From Cavia porcellus (lineage: Eukaryota > Chordata > Mammalia > Rodentia > Caviidae), in contig NW_026947484.1 of the NCBI RefSeq assembly GCF_034190915.1, positions 70,697,482 through 70,761,481 on the forward strand: a stretch of 64,000 nucleotides of DNA. Direction: 5' to 3'. Of the stretch, positions 47,888 to 61,147 are shown piece by piece. Numbering within the stretch: position 1 is the first letter of the stretch; every line of letters starts with the position of its first letter. Under the pieces are notes generated by a model that had not been told where the DNA came from, did not search any database, and was given only the letters and a program-made list of their open reading frames with translations. Position numbers and translations under genes: made by a program.

Positions 47888-47900
47888 AAGTTCTGGTTGA

Positions 47901-50900
47901 CATCAGGCATGTGATACTGTAGCCCAGAGCATAGGTGGATGATAAACAGCAATTTTGTCCTAAAAATTTACCTCACCTTGCTGTGATCAAAGGTCTCCCA
48001 GTACACTGTCACTCAGCTAATTGACGAGCACTGGACCAGGGCGGAAGATGTCTATGCTGCTCTCTCTAAAGAAAGCTTTAGAAGGCTTTCCTATGAATGT
48101 GGGGGTGGGAGGAGCACTTACTTTTGTTTTTTACTAGAAAGGAGAACATTATTTTTGTTCTAAGACTGTAAGTAACATTACTAATGGTTCAATGTTACTA
48201 ATGAGGTGATTGATCTCAGGGAAAATCTATTAACCTCTGGGTCTAGATGCTCCTCCACTGCTGTGTGGGGTTGCTGATTATTGATTCAGTATCTGCCCAA
48301 CTCCTATTGCTCTACAGTTTGGGTTTTAAGCCAGAAATCCTGGAATCTTATTTTATCAAATCGGTTGCCAGCATAGTGTGGGTGAGACTCTGCCAATCAG
48401 AGATACTCACCGAGCACGGGAAAACTCAAGGAAAACAAAACCAGCTCCTACTGACTTTGAATGTTTGCTGTGGGCAGGCTTATGGGTGCTGGCAAGTGGC
48501 AAACAACGGTGTTCCCACAGCTTTCTGGAGCATCCTCCTCCTCATTTTGGTACTGGAGGTAGCTGTAGTCTTTGATGGCATTTTCCCTGCAGCCTTGCCC
48601 CTCGGGTGTGCTGAAAGTCAACAGCAGCCTTTTGGAACAATTTATTCTTCCTCCCCCCTCAACAGTTGTGCAGTCTGAAAAACTCTTAAATCTCTTTCTG
48701 CTCTGAATTCTTAGAGTGACATTTTCTTTCCTGTAAAACACTAACTGATATAGCATCTCTCTAAAATGTAGACACTTGACTGTTATTATTCTCTGTCTAA
48801 GAGCTCAACCTGAAATTCTCAGACAATGGCATCTGGTTCCATAGCCAGAGGGGAAATCTAAACTTTATAACCATGATTGTCAGTTGTAAGCGACAAAGCC
48901 ACGGGCAGAAGTGTGATGGAGTTACGCCAGTGTTACATGGCATGCTCTGGCCAGAATATGTTGCAGTCATAGAATCTCTTATCTGCAAGCTCAAAGACTA
49001 AATAAAAGCCATTGGGCATACATTGGCTTCTCCATTTTCTTTCTATTGCATTATGTATTTTCTCAAAATTTTCTTTATCAGGAGTACTAAAAAGACAACC
49101 ATGTCATAAGGTCTTGGTTTAGGGGCAAATAGAAACTAAAGATTTTTTTTTTTTTTCCTGAGGGTCTCGCGGAAACTTAAACAAACTCAGTATTTTCAAA
49201 GGCATTGCACTAGAATCATAGAGAACTGGGAAGTCATTTAGGACACATGTCATTCTGATCTCTCAACAGCAGACTAATGACCCACAAGCATTAAGACAGT
49301 TGTCTCTCCCGAAGCAGCCTCTGTGATTTAATCTCACAGGCTTTAGTACTTTGTAATTTGGTTACCTTATCTATCTCTTGTCTCTCCACTCATTTCTTTA
49401 TAGCAGGTCTTTTGCTTGTGAAGTGTTGATTGTTTTCACAGAGCCCTTCCTGACTGGAAAAGAGAAGGGAGGATTGACTAGTTTAATTCACTACCTGTTA
49501 AAGAACTAGAAGGTCAATGAGATAAGTCTCATCAAACTAAATTTAATGGCTATAATATCATTGGGTGTGTCTAGGTCAGTCATCAAACTTCATCTGCTCA
49601 TCTGTGCAGAGAATCTGGTCCAGAAGGCAACAACCACCACAATTTAGGTGTATGAAACCAAGGATTGGTCTGAGAAGTATCTTGGATATATGATTGGCTG
49701 AAAGATTAAAACTAATACATTCTTTAAAAATAGAGAACAACTCCCGCTCTACAGTGTCAGCTATAGGTTAATTAAGTAATGGAACCCAAGTTATAAAGCC
49801 ATAACTTCTTGATAATAAAGAAGCACTGATTACAAGATGTCTTATAGATTTAATAAGAGTCCTTTGAGGCAAAAAAGGAAATGGTTACCAAGTTCAGTTT
49901 ATATATTCCTATGTTTATGATTTCACAAATATTAAAATGTTACAAAAAGAACAGTCTGACAGTTGAGTAAGTACCAGGATTCTCTGCTGGAGCTGGAGCT
50001 AAACCATGTGAGCAGGAGCAGAGTAGATCTTGTCTGAGACAGGCTCATTCCCCTTCCCGTAGCAGCCTCAGAGATCCTTTCACTGGATGCTCTGGCTCTG
50101 ATGGGAGAATGGTCCAAACTGTGCTCAGGATTATCATAAAGCTTAATTCAGTTAATGCTTTTACAACAAATTCAAGATAATATTATAAATAACACATGGT
50201 TTCCTTCAATATAGTAAGATGAAAGTGAAAAAGAAAAATTATGCAGTGATAGGAATAAATTGTATTCTGTTTTAGATAGTGTGCTTATCAGTCTGTGGTT
50301 GTTTTTCTTCACAAATAGCAACCATCCATGAAGCAAAGACTATACACTTCTCTAAGGTTATTAAATATAAAAAGCAACATATTTAGCCAATTTAAGAAGT
50401 CGTAAGTGACCAAATTATTCTACCAGAAGTTGGCTTTCTTTCTTAATTTTTTTGTTTGTTTGTTTGTTTGTTTTTTCCATGTTTACTATTGTTGAAATAA
50501 GAATAGCTATCTCACAAGGCTCCAGAATTTCTTTGGGGAGTATACAGACATTTAGCCTTTTTCTCCTTTCTACTTTTCCTCTTTTTCTTTTTTGACAATT
50601 ACCACAGAAAAATATGGAGAATTCAAGTTTCTGCATCTAGATCTTTGCATATTAGAACATGTTTCTTTCTATAAACATTCAGTTATTACTATTCTTAGCA
50701 ATTGCTCATGGCTCAAGCAATTCACTTGATAAATAGTTTTATATTACTTCATTTAAAACTCCTCTTATATGTGATTTGGATAACATTGCTTTTAAACAAG
50801 ATCATCAGTAGAATATAAAATTTATACTACTTCTGACATGAAAAGCACTAAAGCTTCATAAGTATTGGCTCATTCTTTTTCAGAGAAGAGAAAGTGTAGC

Positions 50901-52679
50901 TGGAAATACCAGGTAAATTGTGTTGATCACACAAATAGTAAATGAAGAATCAAGAATCTAAATGTAAAATAGACTTGCTTAATTTTGGCATTCTTCTATT
51001 TACTCTTCCAGCATAATAGTATATTTGGTTGTTTGATTGTGTTTATTGCATGTATTTATTAGGAAATGTTACTATTATTTGCAGGTAACTATATTTTAGA
51101 TAATATCCCCAAATAAATATATTCAATTCTTTCATGATTTTCTACTTTAAATAATGACTGATTATTTTTTGGGTTAACTGAATATAAAACATTTATGCAG
51201 AGCTATTTTGTGTCCTTTTTAACAATCAAAGCAAAAATATTGAGTACTAATTCATTTATTTTCCATTTAGAAGATATGTATTGACAATAATATGTAATAA
51301 ACTTTTGTCGAGCATCATTGCTGTCATAACGTGCATTTATGTTTTGCATATGGTAAATTTTAAAAAAGATTATTGAAAGATTATTGATGGTTTTAAATTC
51401 TGGACAAAATTTTAAATGTTTAAAATTTCATTGTTGTAGCAATAATTTTAGTGTACATTCATCAAAGTGAGCAATCAGTATTATTTTTTATCTTAAACGC
51501 AGAGTTCTTTCAGTATTTTGATTCCAGAAATATATTGCTTGATATTCCAATGTCCAATGATCTTCCTTTCCTCTCTATGTCCCAAACACAGAACATGATT
51601 TTGTTATTATTAATATTTTTACAAATTTTATTTTCCATTTTAATATTATCAATGAGGCTAAATGATTTGAAATTGTACTTATAAATATTAGCAACACAGT
51701 AACACAATACTTTTGACTATAGTAAGTTGCATTATTAATATAAGATGTTAAAAGTTTTGTTTGTGCATTAATTACTTTTGCTTTCTTTTACATTTATGTT
51801 TTTCTCAGTTTGAAAAAGTTCAAACTTAAAAAATAATATGATAATATAAATAAAGCCTGTACAATTTGGGGACTCCACCACCACTAAATTGCTATCACCA
51901 GATTTAGCCCCTTAATACTGGATCAGAACTGTGGTCCTTTGTTATCCTGTACAGAGCACTTTCTTATAATTTACTCAGTCTATGATACTGTGTTATTAGC
52001 AGCGGAAAACAAAATAACATTCTTTCAAATCCCAGGCCAAGGTAGTCCGCTATAAACCTGTTTGGGCTAACATGGCCTCTTACCTTGAACTGGACATCTG
52101 CTTGTTTGCTACATATTTCTTAAATCCTTCAAAAAGTAATTCAGAGTGGATTTAATGCTCATATTTTAAAATTTGCACAGCCTATAAATAATTATACATT
52201 CAGTACATAGTTGAAACATAAAATAATTGTGAAGCTGCATGAAAAGTAATTTTAATATGTTGTTTCTGAAATGATCTCACTTGCTTATATCAGCATGAAT
52301 AAAAACTTGAAAATGACTGGTATAGATTTCTGATAGCTTGTTTTTTCTTGTATAAACTATTTAGTGGATTAATGAGCCACAAAATATCCTAAAAAGTAGA
52401 CCTTCCAGAAGATAAGCAGCAACCAAAGACCAGGGTAATCTGTAAACCAGGTAAGCAATTACAAGCAAATGTGAGTAAATCACTAGTTTTCCTGCAACAG
52501 CTGCAAATGCCTTCATTAAGGTACATTTTAATGAGTAATTTACACTGTCCAAAAATATGGGCATAGAGCAAGTACTGAACTATTAAAATAAATTCCTAAC
52601 TCATTTCCTTTGCAGAGTCCAATATTCATCATATGGCCGTATTGCTCTCCCTTTAAAACCTTTTGCCATTAATGAAGCT
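47901..52679. other. Non-coding stretch; possible LTR-like end near 48.7 kb
   Basis: The longest frame in the window outside the L1 (48247-48678, 143 codons, with an overlapping frame on the other strand) has no recognised domain. Text following it (gagtgacattttctttcctg, then actaactgatatagc) resembles the end of an MLT-like LTR, suggesting the block is an old LTR. A (TTTG)n of about six units lies near 50450-50472. The rest is AT-rich and featureless. Confidence 0.4.
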
Positions 52680-53454
52680 AAATTGATTCAAAGATTACTG
52701 TGTGCAAAGCACAGTGTCAGATTTTAAGAGAAATAAACAATGTAATGATACATAGTTCTTCCTTCATTCAAGTAGCTCAGTGGTCTCAAGTTTTCCATTT
52801 TCTAGGAAACTCTCAGTTCCTATCTGCAAAATAAAAGCTCTAATAGTAACTAACTGGCTGCCTCATCAAGGCATTAATTCATTGACTCAAATCAGTCTTC
52901 ATTTTTTTCATAGCACTGACATGGAACAGCCACTGTCTCCCTAGTTCAAATACAGCAATGACTAAGAGAAATAAACATTTCTGACATCATGAAACTTGTT
53001 CTCTAGTGAATAAAATGGGTAACACTCAGGTAAATAAACATAGCATATAATTTTGGGTGGAAATAAATCCTAAGTGAAAAAGATAAGCAAATGGCTTGAC
53101 AGTAAATGTAGATGGATAATTCTTGAAATTAGAGATTCCTCTGTAAATGACATCTAGATGAAATGGAAGTCCTCAGTCTAATCTGTGGCAAAACCCATGT
53201 ATAAATAAGGGAAATCTCAGACGGACCAGAATAATGTGATTATTCTGGGCAGAGGCAGCCCTGTACAGTATATTCTTTTTGACAAAAAGATGAGTAGAGA
53301 GAAGAACAGTCAAAGATGAAGCTAAGTTGTGGGCACAACCAGCCTCTACAGCACCTCAAAGGCCACTAGGGATTTGAATTTAAGTCTGATGAGACAGCTT
53401 CAAAATGAGAAGATTCATGAGTTTACTTGTGTAAAAGATCATTTGTTTTGTTAC
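52680..53454 (-). mobile_element. L2 LINE remnant, antisense, left part
   Basis: Antisense L2 text in order: 'gtgtgcaaagcacagtgtca', 'catcatgaaacttgttctct', 'agtgaataaaatgggtaaca', and 'gtgtaaaagatcatttgt'. The series continues at 53660 after an unrelated block. Confidence 0.65.
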
Positions 53455-53659
53455 ATGCAAATATGCCACACACAGCCTGGCAGCTGGGTACACCACATTC
53501 AATAGGATAGTTTGACAGGTGATCCTGCCCTGTGCATAGCCATCCAACATGCCATCCAAAAAGACCCACGGTACATCTATTTAGGTCGGTCTCGGGAGCC
53601 CGAGGCAGGGTGGAGGTGGAGGTGGAGGTGGGTGGGCCCACAGTGGAAAGCAAGACTGA
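53455..53659. other. ~205-bp block interrupting the L2, with a GGTGGA tract
   Basis: A GC-richer block separates two L2 parts. It includes a (GGAGGT)n-like tract at about 53609-53632 and a short frame that crosses it. No recognised family and no clear flanking duplication, so it may be an insertion or a strongly diverged L2 segment. Confidence 0.45.
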
Positions 53660-54240
53660 TTATTTCTGTAACAGTATTGGAGGAAGACATTGTTAATGCC
53701 ATTTGACAAATCTTACTTAAGATACTTTGTTGGCTTCAATTAATACGGCAAGAAAGCCGATGGAGAGAAATTCTGACATTTTTGATGCCATAGATAGAAT
53801 TTGTTGTGGACTACAAGAAAGAAAGGAATCAAGAATTGATGCTGGGACTTGCTTCAGTCTAGTACGTGGATGGTGTTCTTTATGAGATAGAAAGGCACTA
53901 TAAGAATGTCTTTTGATATGAGAAAGACACAGAGAAATTCCTTTGAATATTTTAACTTTAAATTAGAAATGCAAAGGGAGACATCAAGCAGGTGGTTGGA
54001 TATTTTTGTCTGTAGCTCAAAGAGAGAGAGATTGAAGTTGGATATGTAAATCACAAAGTCACAAACATATAGATAGTATTTACAAACCATGACAATGAAT
54101 TCATGAAGGAAAATGAGTCCAAGGCTGGAAGGTTCCAGCAATTAGAGATTTAGAAGTGGAAAAATTATTGAAAAGGTCTGAAGGAGCATGCAGTGATTAA
54201 GGACAAAGATGAGATCTGAGATAGGAGAAGAGCTGCTAGG
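53660..54240 (-). mobile_element. L2 LINE remnant, antisense, right part
   Basis: Continues the L2 series: 'tcaagaattgatgctgggac', 'acatcaagcaggtggttgga', 'aagttggatatgtaaatca' and 'aaacatatagatagtattta'. Diverged, with no open frame. Confidence 0.68.
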
Positions 54241-54839
54241 AGACAAGTCTTTTAAACATATATGACAGTGTTTTAAATATAGTTTTCCTAGAAGAAAAAA
54301 AAATTACCTACTGTCATTATAAAGAGTCAGACTTTAGCTTTAGCTAAATTAATTTAAAATTATTACTTGATCCATGCTAAGGGCTTGGTTTAAATCTGAA
54401 TTGTTCAATATCAGCTTCTGCAGTTACAGAGTAATGGAGGATTAGGACTACATGGTTGTGTCTTGAATTGTTGCAAAGTTAATATAAGATTCTGAATAAA
54501 TGCATCAGGGAAGTTTTATACATCATTTTTCAAAGATTTGGGAAACTATAACTTACTATGCTTTGTGAATTAAGAAAGAATTCACTGGAGAAGTTGCTGC
54601 TGAGTTTAAAAATGAATAGAATTTAATGATGCGATGGAGAATTAGAGCACTTTGCACACAGGAAAATATATGAACAAAGACACAGCAATTGGAAAATGTA
54701 AGCTTTACTGCAAGGAAGAACTTATGATTTTTGCCTGGAAATTATTTATAAATTGCAAATAAGTCTGGTTCCATGTATTGGAAAATTATAAATGACAGGC
54801 TAAAGAATTGGATTTTATGTACCAGAGAATCTAAAATCA
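54241..54839. other. Non-coding AT-rich stretch
   Basis: No coding frame or repeat recognised. Confidence 0.45.
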
Positions 54840-55180
54840 TTCATAATGCTAGAGTAGGTGATCAAGCTAATCAGAATAAATTTTCCAAAATCTCATAGAA
54901 GTTGGGAGTACAGTGGCATTTACCAGAGGCTGAAGATAGTAGGAACGAGGCAGAAATATGAGGAAGATATGAGTTACAGTACTAAATTATAGTTAGGAGG
55001 AAAGTTTTAATATGCTAATTGCACATTAGAGTAAATGTAGACAGCAATAATATAGTGCAAATCCCAGCTAGACAGGAGGATTTTGAATGTTTTCATGATA
55101 AGAAAATGATAATTATATCAGGAATAGATATGTGTAAATTAAAACATTACACTACTGACACTTACATTGAAACCTTGCAT
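54840..55180 (+). mobile_element. Old L1 3'-UTR remnant
   Basis: L1 3'-UTR landmarks in order: 'tctcatagaagttgggagta', 'tggcatttaccagaggctga', 'ttatagttaggaggaaagt', 'gaggattttgaatgttttca' and 'gataagaaaatgataat'. No open frame. Confidence 0.8.
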
Positions 55181-55429
55181 GATATTCCATAATATTCCTT
55201 GTTTGATACGTATATTTTGTTTTTCTGTATCATTTTACAATAACCTAAATAAAAATAAAATATTTGGAAAAAGTTAATAAGTCTTAGTGAACAGGATATA
55301 TTGGAATGAGAGATGATGGGTGTTTTATTCATAGAGTTTTTCAAATCTTCTATATCTTTATAATTCCCCTGCCAGTTACTTTACTTATTGAAACAAAATA
55401 TAGTATTAAACTAGTCATGTTATTTTAGA

Positions 55430-57540
55430 ATGTGTCTGTTCCTTCTTTAAATTCTGTCTTATTTTGCTTCATTATATTTTGAAGTCTAAATTTTTTTATT
55501 ATTATAACATACATCTTCCCTAATCTGTAGTATTATTTTTGACTTTAACATCAGTTTTTTTTCTAAATTGCTGTAGCCACGTATCTCTCCTTTAGTTACT
55601 CTGTCATTGTGTTTTTCCAGCATCTTACTTTCACATTATCTGTGGACTGACAATTGCATAATGTTGGTTTGTTTGTTTACCCATTCCTCCAATCTCTGCC
55701 TTTTGACTGGAATACTTTATTCATTTACATTTCCTATAATCACTGAGATGATACTATTTATATTTCCTTTTGTTATCTGTTTTGGTTATGCCTTGTGATT
55801 TTTATTCCTCTGTTTTCTGATTTTTGTCTTCCTTTATCATAAATTGAATTCGTGTATTAATTATGATTCATGTGTACATTCTATAATTTTTAGTGAATTG
55901 TGTACTAGCAAACTTGTAAAAAAGTCAGCTTGAAGGTTAAGGAAATGTGATGGTAACAAATTTAGCTAAGAGAAATGGAAACCTGGCAAACGGTATCTAC
56001 ATAGATAAATATAAAGAGATATTATAAATATATTTTGTTGGTATTTCTTTGATTATTTTTGATTAAAAAGAAACAACAAACGATTTTCTCAGTAGATGAC
56101 ATGTGAATAAAAGTTAACATTTAAATTAAAAAAATCTAGTACATATCTTACATACTCACTTTCAGTAAGGAAAAATTTTGACTTAATGTGCCTCCATTTC
56201 TTCTTTTCTGTGTTATTACCATCATATAGATTGCATTGTTATACACAAGGTCTGTTAGTATGAGTTACAATTACTTGATTATGTAGTTTATTTTAAAAAA
56301 TGCTTCAATTTTTTCAAAAGATAATTTTGCTGTATATAAAATTCTTAGCAGAAGGTTTTTTTTTTCAGTATTTTGATGCATTATTTCACTTTCTCCTGGG
56401 CTCCGTAGTTTTACATCAGAGCCCACTAATGATCTTGCTCAGGGATTTTTTTCCTAAGTAAGCAATTTATTGCTTACTGTTTTCCTGAATTGCTGTTTGT
56501 CTTTCCCTTTTGTCAGTTTGACTTTGCTGTTTTCATGTATGTAACTCTTTGACTTTACTTATCTATAGTATATTGAACTTCTTGAAATTTTTCATCAAAC
56601 TCAGGACCATTTTGGTTATTATGTTTTTTCAAATATGCTTTTGTATCGATTCCTCACTCTTTCTTTCAGAAGCTGAAATATGCTACCGAACTCCTTATTT
56701 TACACTTTCATTACTTTTTAACTAAAAAATTTCTTTTGATGTATACCATGTTTTACAATTCTTCCTATTGTTTTTCTCTAGGTAATGATAGTTTATTATT
56801 ATTTTATTTACTTTCTTATATATGATTTATTTTACTTTTTGAATTCAATTGTAGTCACTGATACATATTATTATCTGCTACCTGTAACCTTTGGTCTCCT
56901 CATGGACGTTTTCTATTTATTGTTTCACTTTATTAATGTGGCATATTCCTTATATCCACGTGTCTTGTCTCTTAAGGTTATAAACTAGATATTTCAAATT
57001 AATATTTTATAAATTATTTGATATCTAATCTTTCTTCATCTTCCAGGGTTGGTAACTCCTAAGATTTTATGTTGTTGTTTATTTAAAAACTCACCTGGAC
57101 TAATTATGTGGATTATGTATCTCAAGAAAAGTGTAGTAACTGAATTTTATTAGTTTTGCGTAGGTTTCATTTCTATTTAAGACTAGTTTTCTAAGAGTCT
57201 GCCTAATGTTGGAGATTTGTGATTGGCCAAACATTATACACAATGCCTTATACTTGTCTCTCATTTTAAAGGGATTATTTGAAAAAGCATGCCATCAAGC
57301 TTCAGATTTTGTCTTGCTTTCCCACTGGCATGTAGCTTAGACATCATTTAGAGATGTGTGGAAATTTCTACTTTTCCAGGTCTCTCTTGGGCATCACCAA
57401 GACCCCAAGCAATATAAGGGAGCTTTTCAATGTTCCCTGTGGTACCCAGTTCTTCAGTATTTTCTTTGAAACTCTTGGAAACACTTTTATTTCATCTACC
57501 TAAACTCCTAATCCTACACACCTCTAACTTCGTCAGCCAG
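55430..57540 (-). mobile_element. Old L1 (L1M-like) remnant, antisense
   Basis: The plus strand has antisense L1M-type landmarks: 'cctccaatctctgccttttg', 'actggaatactttattcatt', 'ttcagtattttgatgcatta', 'cttgaaatttttcatcaaac' and 'taaactagatatttcaaat'. The text is AT-rich and has no maintained frame. The ID at 57541 interrupts it, and possible continuation lies at about 57700-57880. Confidence 0.65.
57530..57540. repeat. Left target-site duplication of ID SINE
   Basis: TCGTCAGCCAG, repeated at 57685-57695. The following T residues leave the exact extent ambiguous. Confidence 0.88.
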
Positions 57541-57684
57541 TTTTTTTTTTTTGTTGTTGTTGTTTTTTTTTTTTTTTTTTTTTTTTTTTTTGTCTTTTTC
57601 ATTTTTACCGGTACCAGGGATCGAACTCACGACTGCCTGCTTGCAAGGCAGGCGCTTATGCCGTTGAGCTAAATCCCCAGCCCC
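57541..57684 (-). mobile_element. ID SINE, antisense, long A-rich tail
   Basis: On the minus strand it starts 'ggggctggggatttagctca', with 'gcgcctgccttgcaagcagg' and 'gtgagttcgatccctggtac'. The anticodon arm is fully paired and holds TGC in the loop. The tail is long and interrupted by a (GTT)n step on the plus strand. The B-box-like region has no apparent change, suggesting a recent copy. Confidence 0.93.
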
Positions 57685-57695
57685 TCGTCAGCCAG

Positions 57696-60600
57696 TTTTT
57701 ATTGTTTGGATGATATCCTGGGGATAGACCTGTCCTCTGACCTAATCAGCTAAAGCAAGCCTGACTGGGTATCGTGCAGGCGGAAAATAGTTGAAATAAG
57801 ATCCAGTGTCGACTGTCTCTGGAGATGGAGTTTTTAATTGAATTCCAAAACCATGCAGCCCTTTCTGCTGCCTAACAAAAATGGATTTTTATGTTTGACA
57901 TGTTACTCTTCTAGGGAAGGAGTTAAAACATCGTTAAGGTTGAGCAGTTTCTCTTCCATGGCTGATTTCTGTTCTATTTTATGGCTTTGATCAATTAAGG
58001 GTATTCCAAAGGGTTAATTTTTACTTTTTCTCCAAGTATTTTCTCTACTTTTGAGGGAAAATGGATCACTGAGGTCTTCATTCCAACATTCCCAAAGTTG
58101 ATTCTTCAGAGATTGCTTTGTAGTAATCTAACCTATTCATGGAAACATTCTCAATGTTATTTTTGATATCTAAACCAAAACAATAGTGGAATCTGGATAA
58201 TTAATGTTATTAACTGTACATAATTATTAAAGCTATGGAATTACATATGTATTTTAAAATAATTAAAAGATCAACACACTATATTCTAGAATCAATGAAA
58301 GAAAAAGATTCTCGTGTTTTTTACAGTATCTTTATATTTACTTTGTCACACTACTGAAGTTAATGAACAAGAAAAGAAAAGTAGATATGTGCTGGTGTTT
58401 TATTTTGTGCTCCTGAAGGGAGCTGCTTAATATTAATTGAGTCTGATCTTCTGGAAGCAAGATGTTTGGTAGCCCTGAAGGCCTTTCTTCTGAAAGTAGC
58501 CATGTGCATGTCAGACTGCTCAAAATATAATTTTCCTTTTACTCAATACGAAATGACATAGAAAGGAAAGGGTGTTACATTTTTCTCTTTGAGCTCTGAA
58601 CAGTGGTATTTAATGGTCATTTCTATATGCATATTAGTATGTGATTGCTTTTAGAATCTGAATGACATTTGTTTTTATGAAAATGCTATAAACCAAAAAA
58701 ATGTATTAACTTGCTATTAGCATATCTTGCAATGAAATGAGTTTGGAATTGCTTCATTAATAATGAGATTCATATCTCAATATTTTTGCTCTATTATGTG
58801 ATCTTAGGAAGTCTTTATGATTATTTTTTAAAAAATACTTAAAACATAAAGTTGCTGATCAAGTGCTAAGCATTTTATAGCATATACAGACTCATACTTT
58901 TCTACTACAAAATTTAAAAATATCCACCATCAGAATTCTTGATATGTCAAGCATAATGGCTTAAATAAATGTTTTCTTATAATCTTAAGTACCCATAAAA
59001 ATAACTCACTCATAACAAAATGCTCACAAACATTATTAGCTATGTAAGACTAAAAAGTAAAATTTACAAAAAATGCTGGTATATGCTTGTACAAGTCCAT
59101 AAAGAAAACTGAATAGTATATAATTTAAAAATCATATATACAGATGTAACAAAATAGTCAGGAAACAATGAGCCTCAGAAATTAATTGGATATACCATAA
59201 AATATAAATTGTTTCTGGATCACACGTTAGCTTGCGATAGCATTTCACTTGAATGAATTATACTTCTATTTGAATTATCTTAAACTCTGCCTAATATCTT
59301 GTTAATCTTCCCATACTGATCAGACTTAGATCAAGCACCCAGTTCTCGTCAAGGAAAGTACTGTTTGTACTTTCACAGTGTCACAGTGTCTCGGGTGGAC
59401 CTTAAACAAGATGCAAACAGCAAACAAGGGCTTTCTTTTGAATCCTTTGTCAAAACACTTTTGGACAGTAGGTCACTATTAGGCACCAGTTGTACCTTTC
59501 TCTAATCATTTCAAGTAAAAGTAGTGTAAGTACAAATTCTCTATGTTTAGCCCTAGACTCTCTCTGCTAAAGCGTACTTGTAATGCTTCTTGAAAAAAAA
59601 CTTTAGCAGGATCTGTTTTATGCTGAAGTAATTTTCACTTTTTTCCCTATAGTCTGCCTCTGTATCAGTACGTATAAATAAATTATTCTGCAGTGGCAAA
59701 CAACCCTAAATTTTAAAAAGTTAACATGACAAATCTATCTTTCTTGTTTTACAGCACACATACATCCCTGTGGGTAGGAGGTAGACTCTCCTCCCTCTAA
59801 CTGCTTAATGATCCAGGCTGACAAACCTGGCTTCTGTGTGTGTGGCTGGTCGCAATGCCCACAGAAAAGGTGACCCTTGGAGTGCCCAACTGAGGCAGGT
59901 TAACACTCAACCAGAAGGAACACACTTCATTTTAACTCCTTATTTGGAACAAGTTCCTTGTGCCCAACTGCTCAGGGATATAGAAGGAAGGGTGGCAAAT
60001 AACTAAAATTATATTCCATCCAGGTTCTTGAACAGCGTATCATGTTATAAATTTGGTTTGTTAGGTTCATTTTACTATTGAAAGAAATCATCATATTGAT
60101 GCAAGTTTCACTGCCCCAAAGATTCGTGAGAAGATTCAAGATGCTTTTGCTTTTCTCCCCATGCCAGACTATAAAGAGAAAGTATCATATCCTTAGTATC
60201 TATCTTTCCTATCTATCTTCTGAATTCCAAATTATTGTAAGCCTTGTAACCTTGAAGATTTATTTCATTGATGTATCAGCACGAAAGTATTTATACTGAA
60301 AAAAAAGAAATAGGAAGGGAGAAAACTGAAGTTTAGTGTTTTGTGTCAACTTACCCCTGCAATTATTAACCGCAAAGGAGAATCATGCTTCCAATTATTT
60401 TGATAAATCTACTATACTTTACAACTGTTGAAACATTATCTTCCTGTAACTTGAAACGATTTCCATTTTCATGCCTGAAAGAATACAGATGATAAAGTGG
60501 TGAGAAAGGAGACTTTTGCTCAGCTTTGATCATGACAGTGCCAAGCAGAATGTACTGAAAACTGAAATGTAGCTAATACCATGCTTTTGCCACTATGATT

Positions 60601-61016
60601 TGAAAATTAAAAGTGCAACACCTTATTTCATGTATGAATAATAGTTGTGATCTTTTCAAAGCCACAAGGAAACATTCCTGAAAACATTAAAGAACATTTT
60701 CCTCAGAAATATGTTTAATGTGAAGGCCCAGGATTGTATATATGTATGAACAACTGTCTTATTCAACGAAAAATTGGCAGGTTCCCTTATAAAGCTTGAA
60801 CATGAAGTCCACAGCCCTTTGCTCTCTAATTGCTTTTTGAGTTGCACAAACAAATGTACTGTAAAAGTACCATATCTGATTCCATAGATGAGTTAGCTTG
60901 GTGCTACAAAAAATATATAGATAGTTGGACAGCAAAAATACTATGGTACCTGCACATTACGTTATGTACACATAGGTACTGGATACTTCAGTCTGGGTCC
61001 TGCAGTAAATAGGGCT
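57696..61016. other. Non-coding AT-rich stretch
   Basis: No coding signal. 59750-59960 is GC-richer (gtgggtaggaggtagactct, then gaggcaggttaacact) and may be an old transposon, but I cannot name it. Confidence 0.4.
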
Positions 61017-61028
61017 AAATATAACTTT
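61017..61028. repeat. Left target-site duplication of ID SINE
   Basis: AAATATAACTTT, repeated at 61136-61147. Confidence 0.88.
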
Positions 61029-61135
61029 TTTTTTTTTTTTTTGTCTTTTTCCTTTTTATCGGTACCAGGGATCGAACTCATGACTGCCTGCTTACAAGGC
61101 AGGCGCTTATGCCACTGGGCTAAATCCCCAGCCCC
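61029..61135 (-). mobile_element. ID SINE, antisense
   Basis: Nearly the same sequence as the 57.5-kb copy on the minus strand, with a few differences (for example a T in the 'ccttgtaagcagg' arm). It is bounded by the 12-bp duplication above. High similarity between the two copies supports a recently active ID family. Confidence 0.92.
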
Positions 61136-61147
61136 AAATATAACTTT

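Noticed and set aside
48247..48678. 143-codon plus-strand open frame as a gene
   Set aside because: No recognised domain, no start context or splice signal support, and overlapping frames exist on the other strand; more likely an old LTR or chance.
53512..53706. 64-codon plus-strand frame with a WRWRWR tract
   Set aside because: The tract is the GGAGGT simple repeat, and the frame runs into L2 sequence.
57541..57684. Possible functional tRNA-Ala gene
   Set aside because: It has a tRNA-like anticodon arm but also an A-rich tail, target duplications and several near-copies, so it is an ID SINE.
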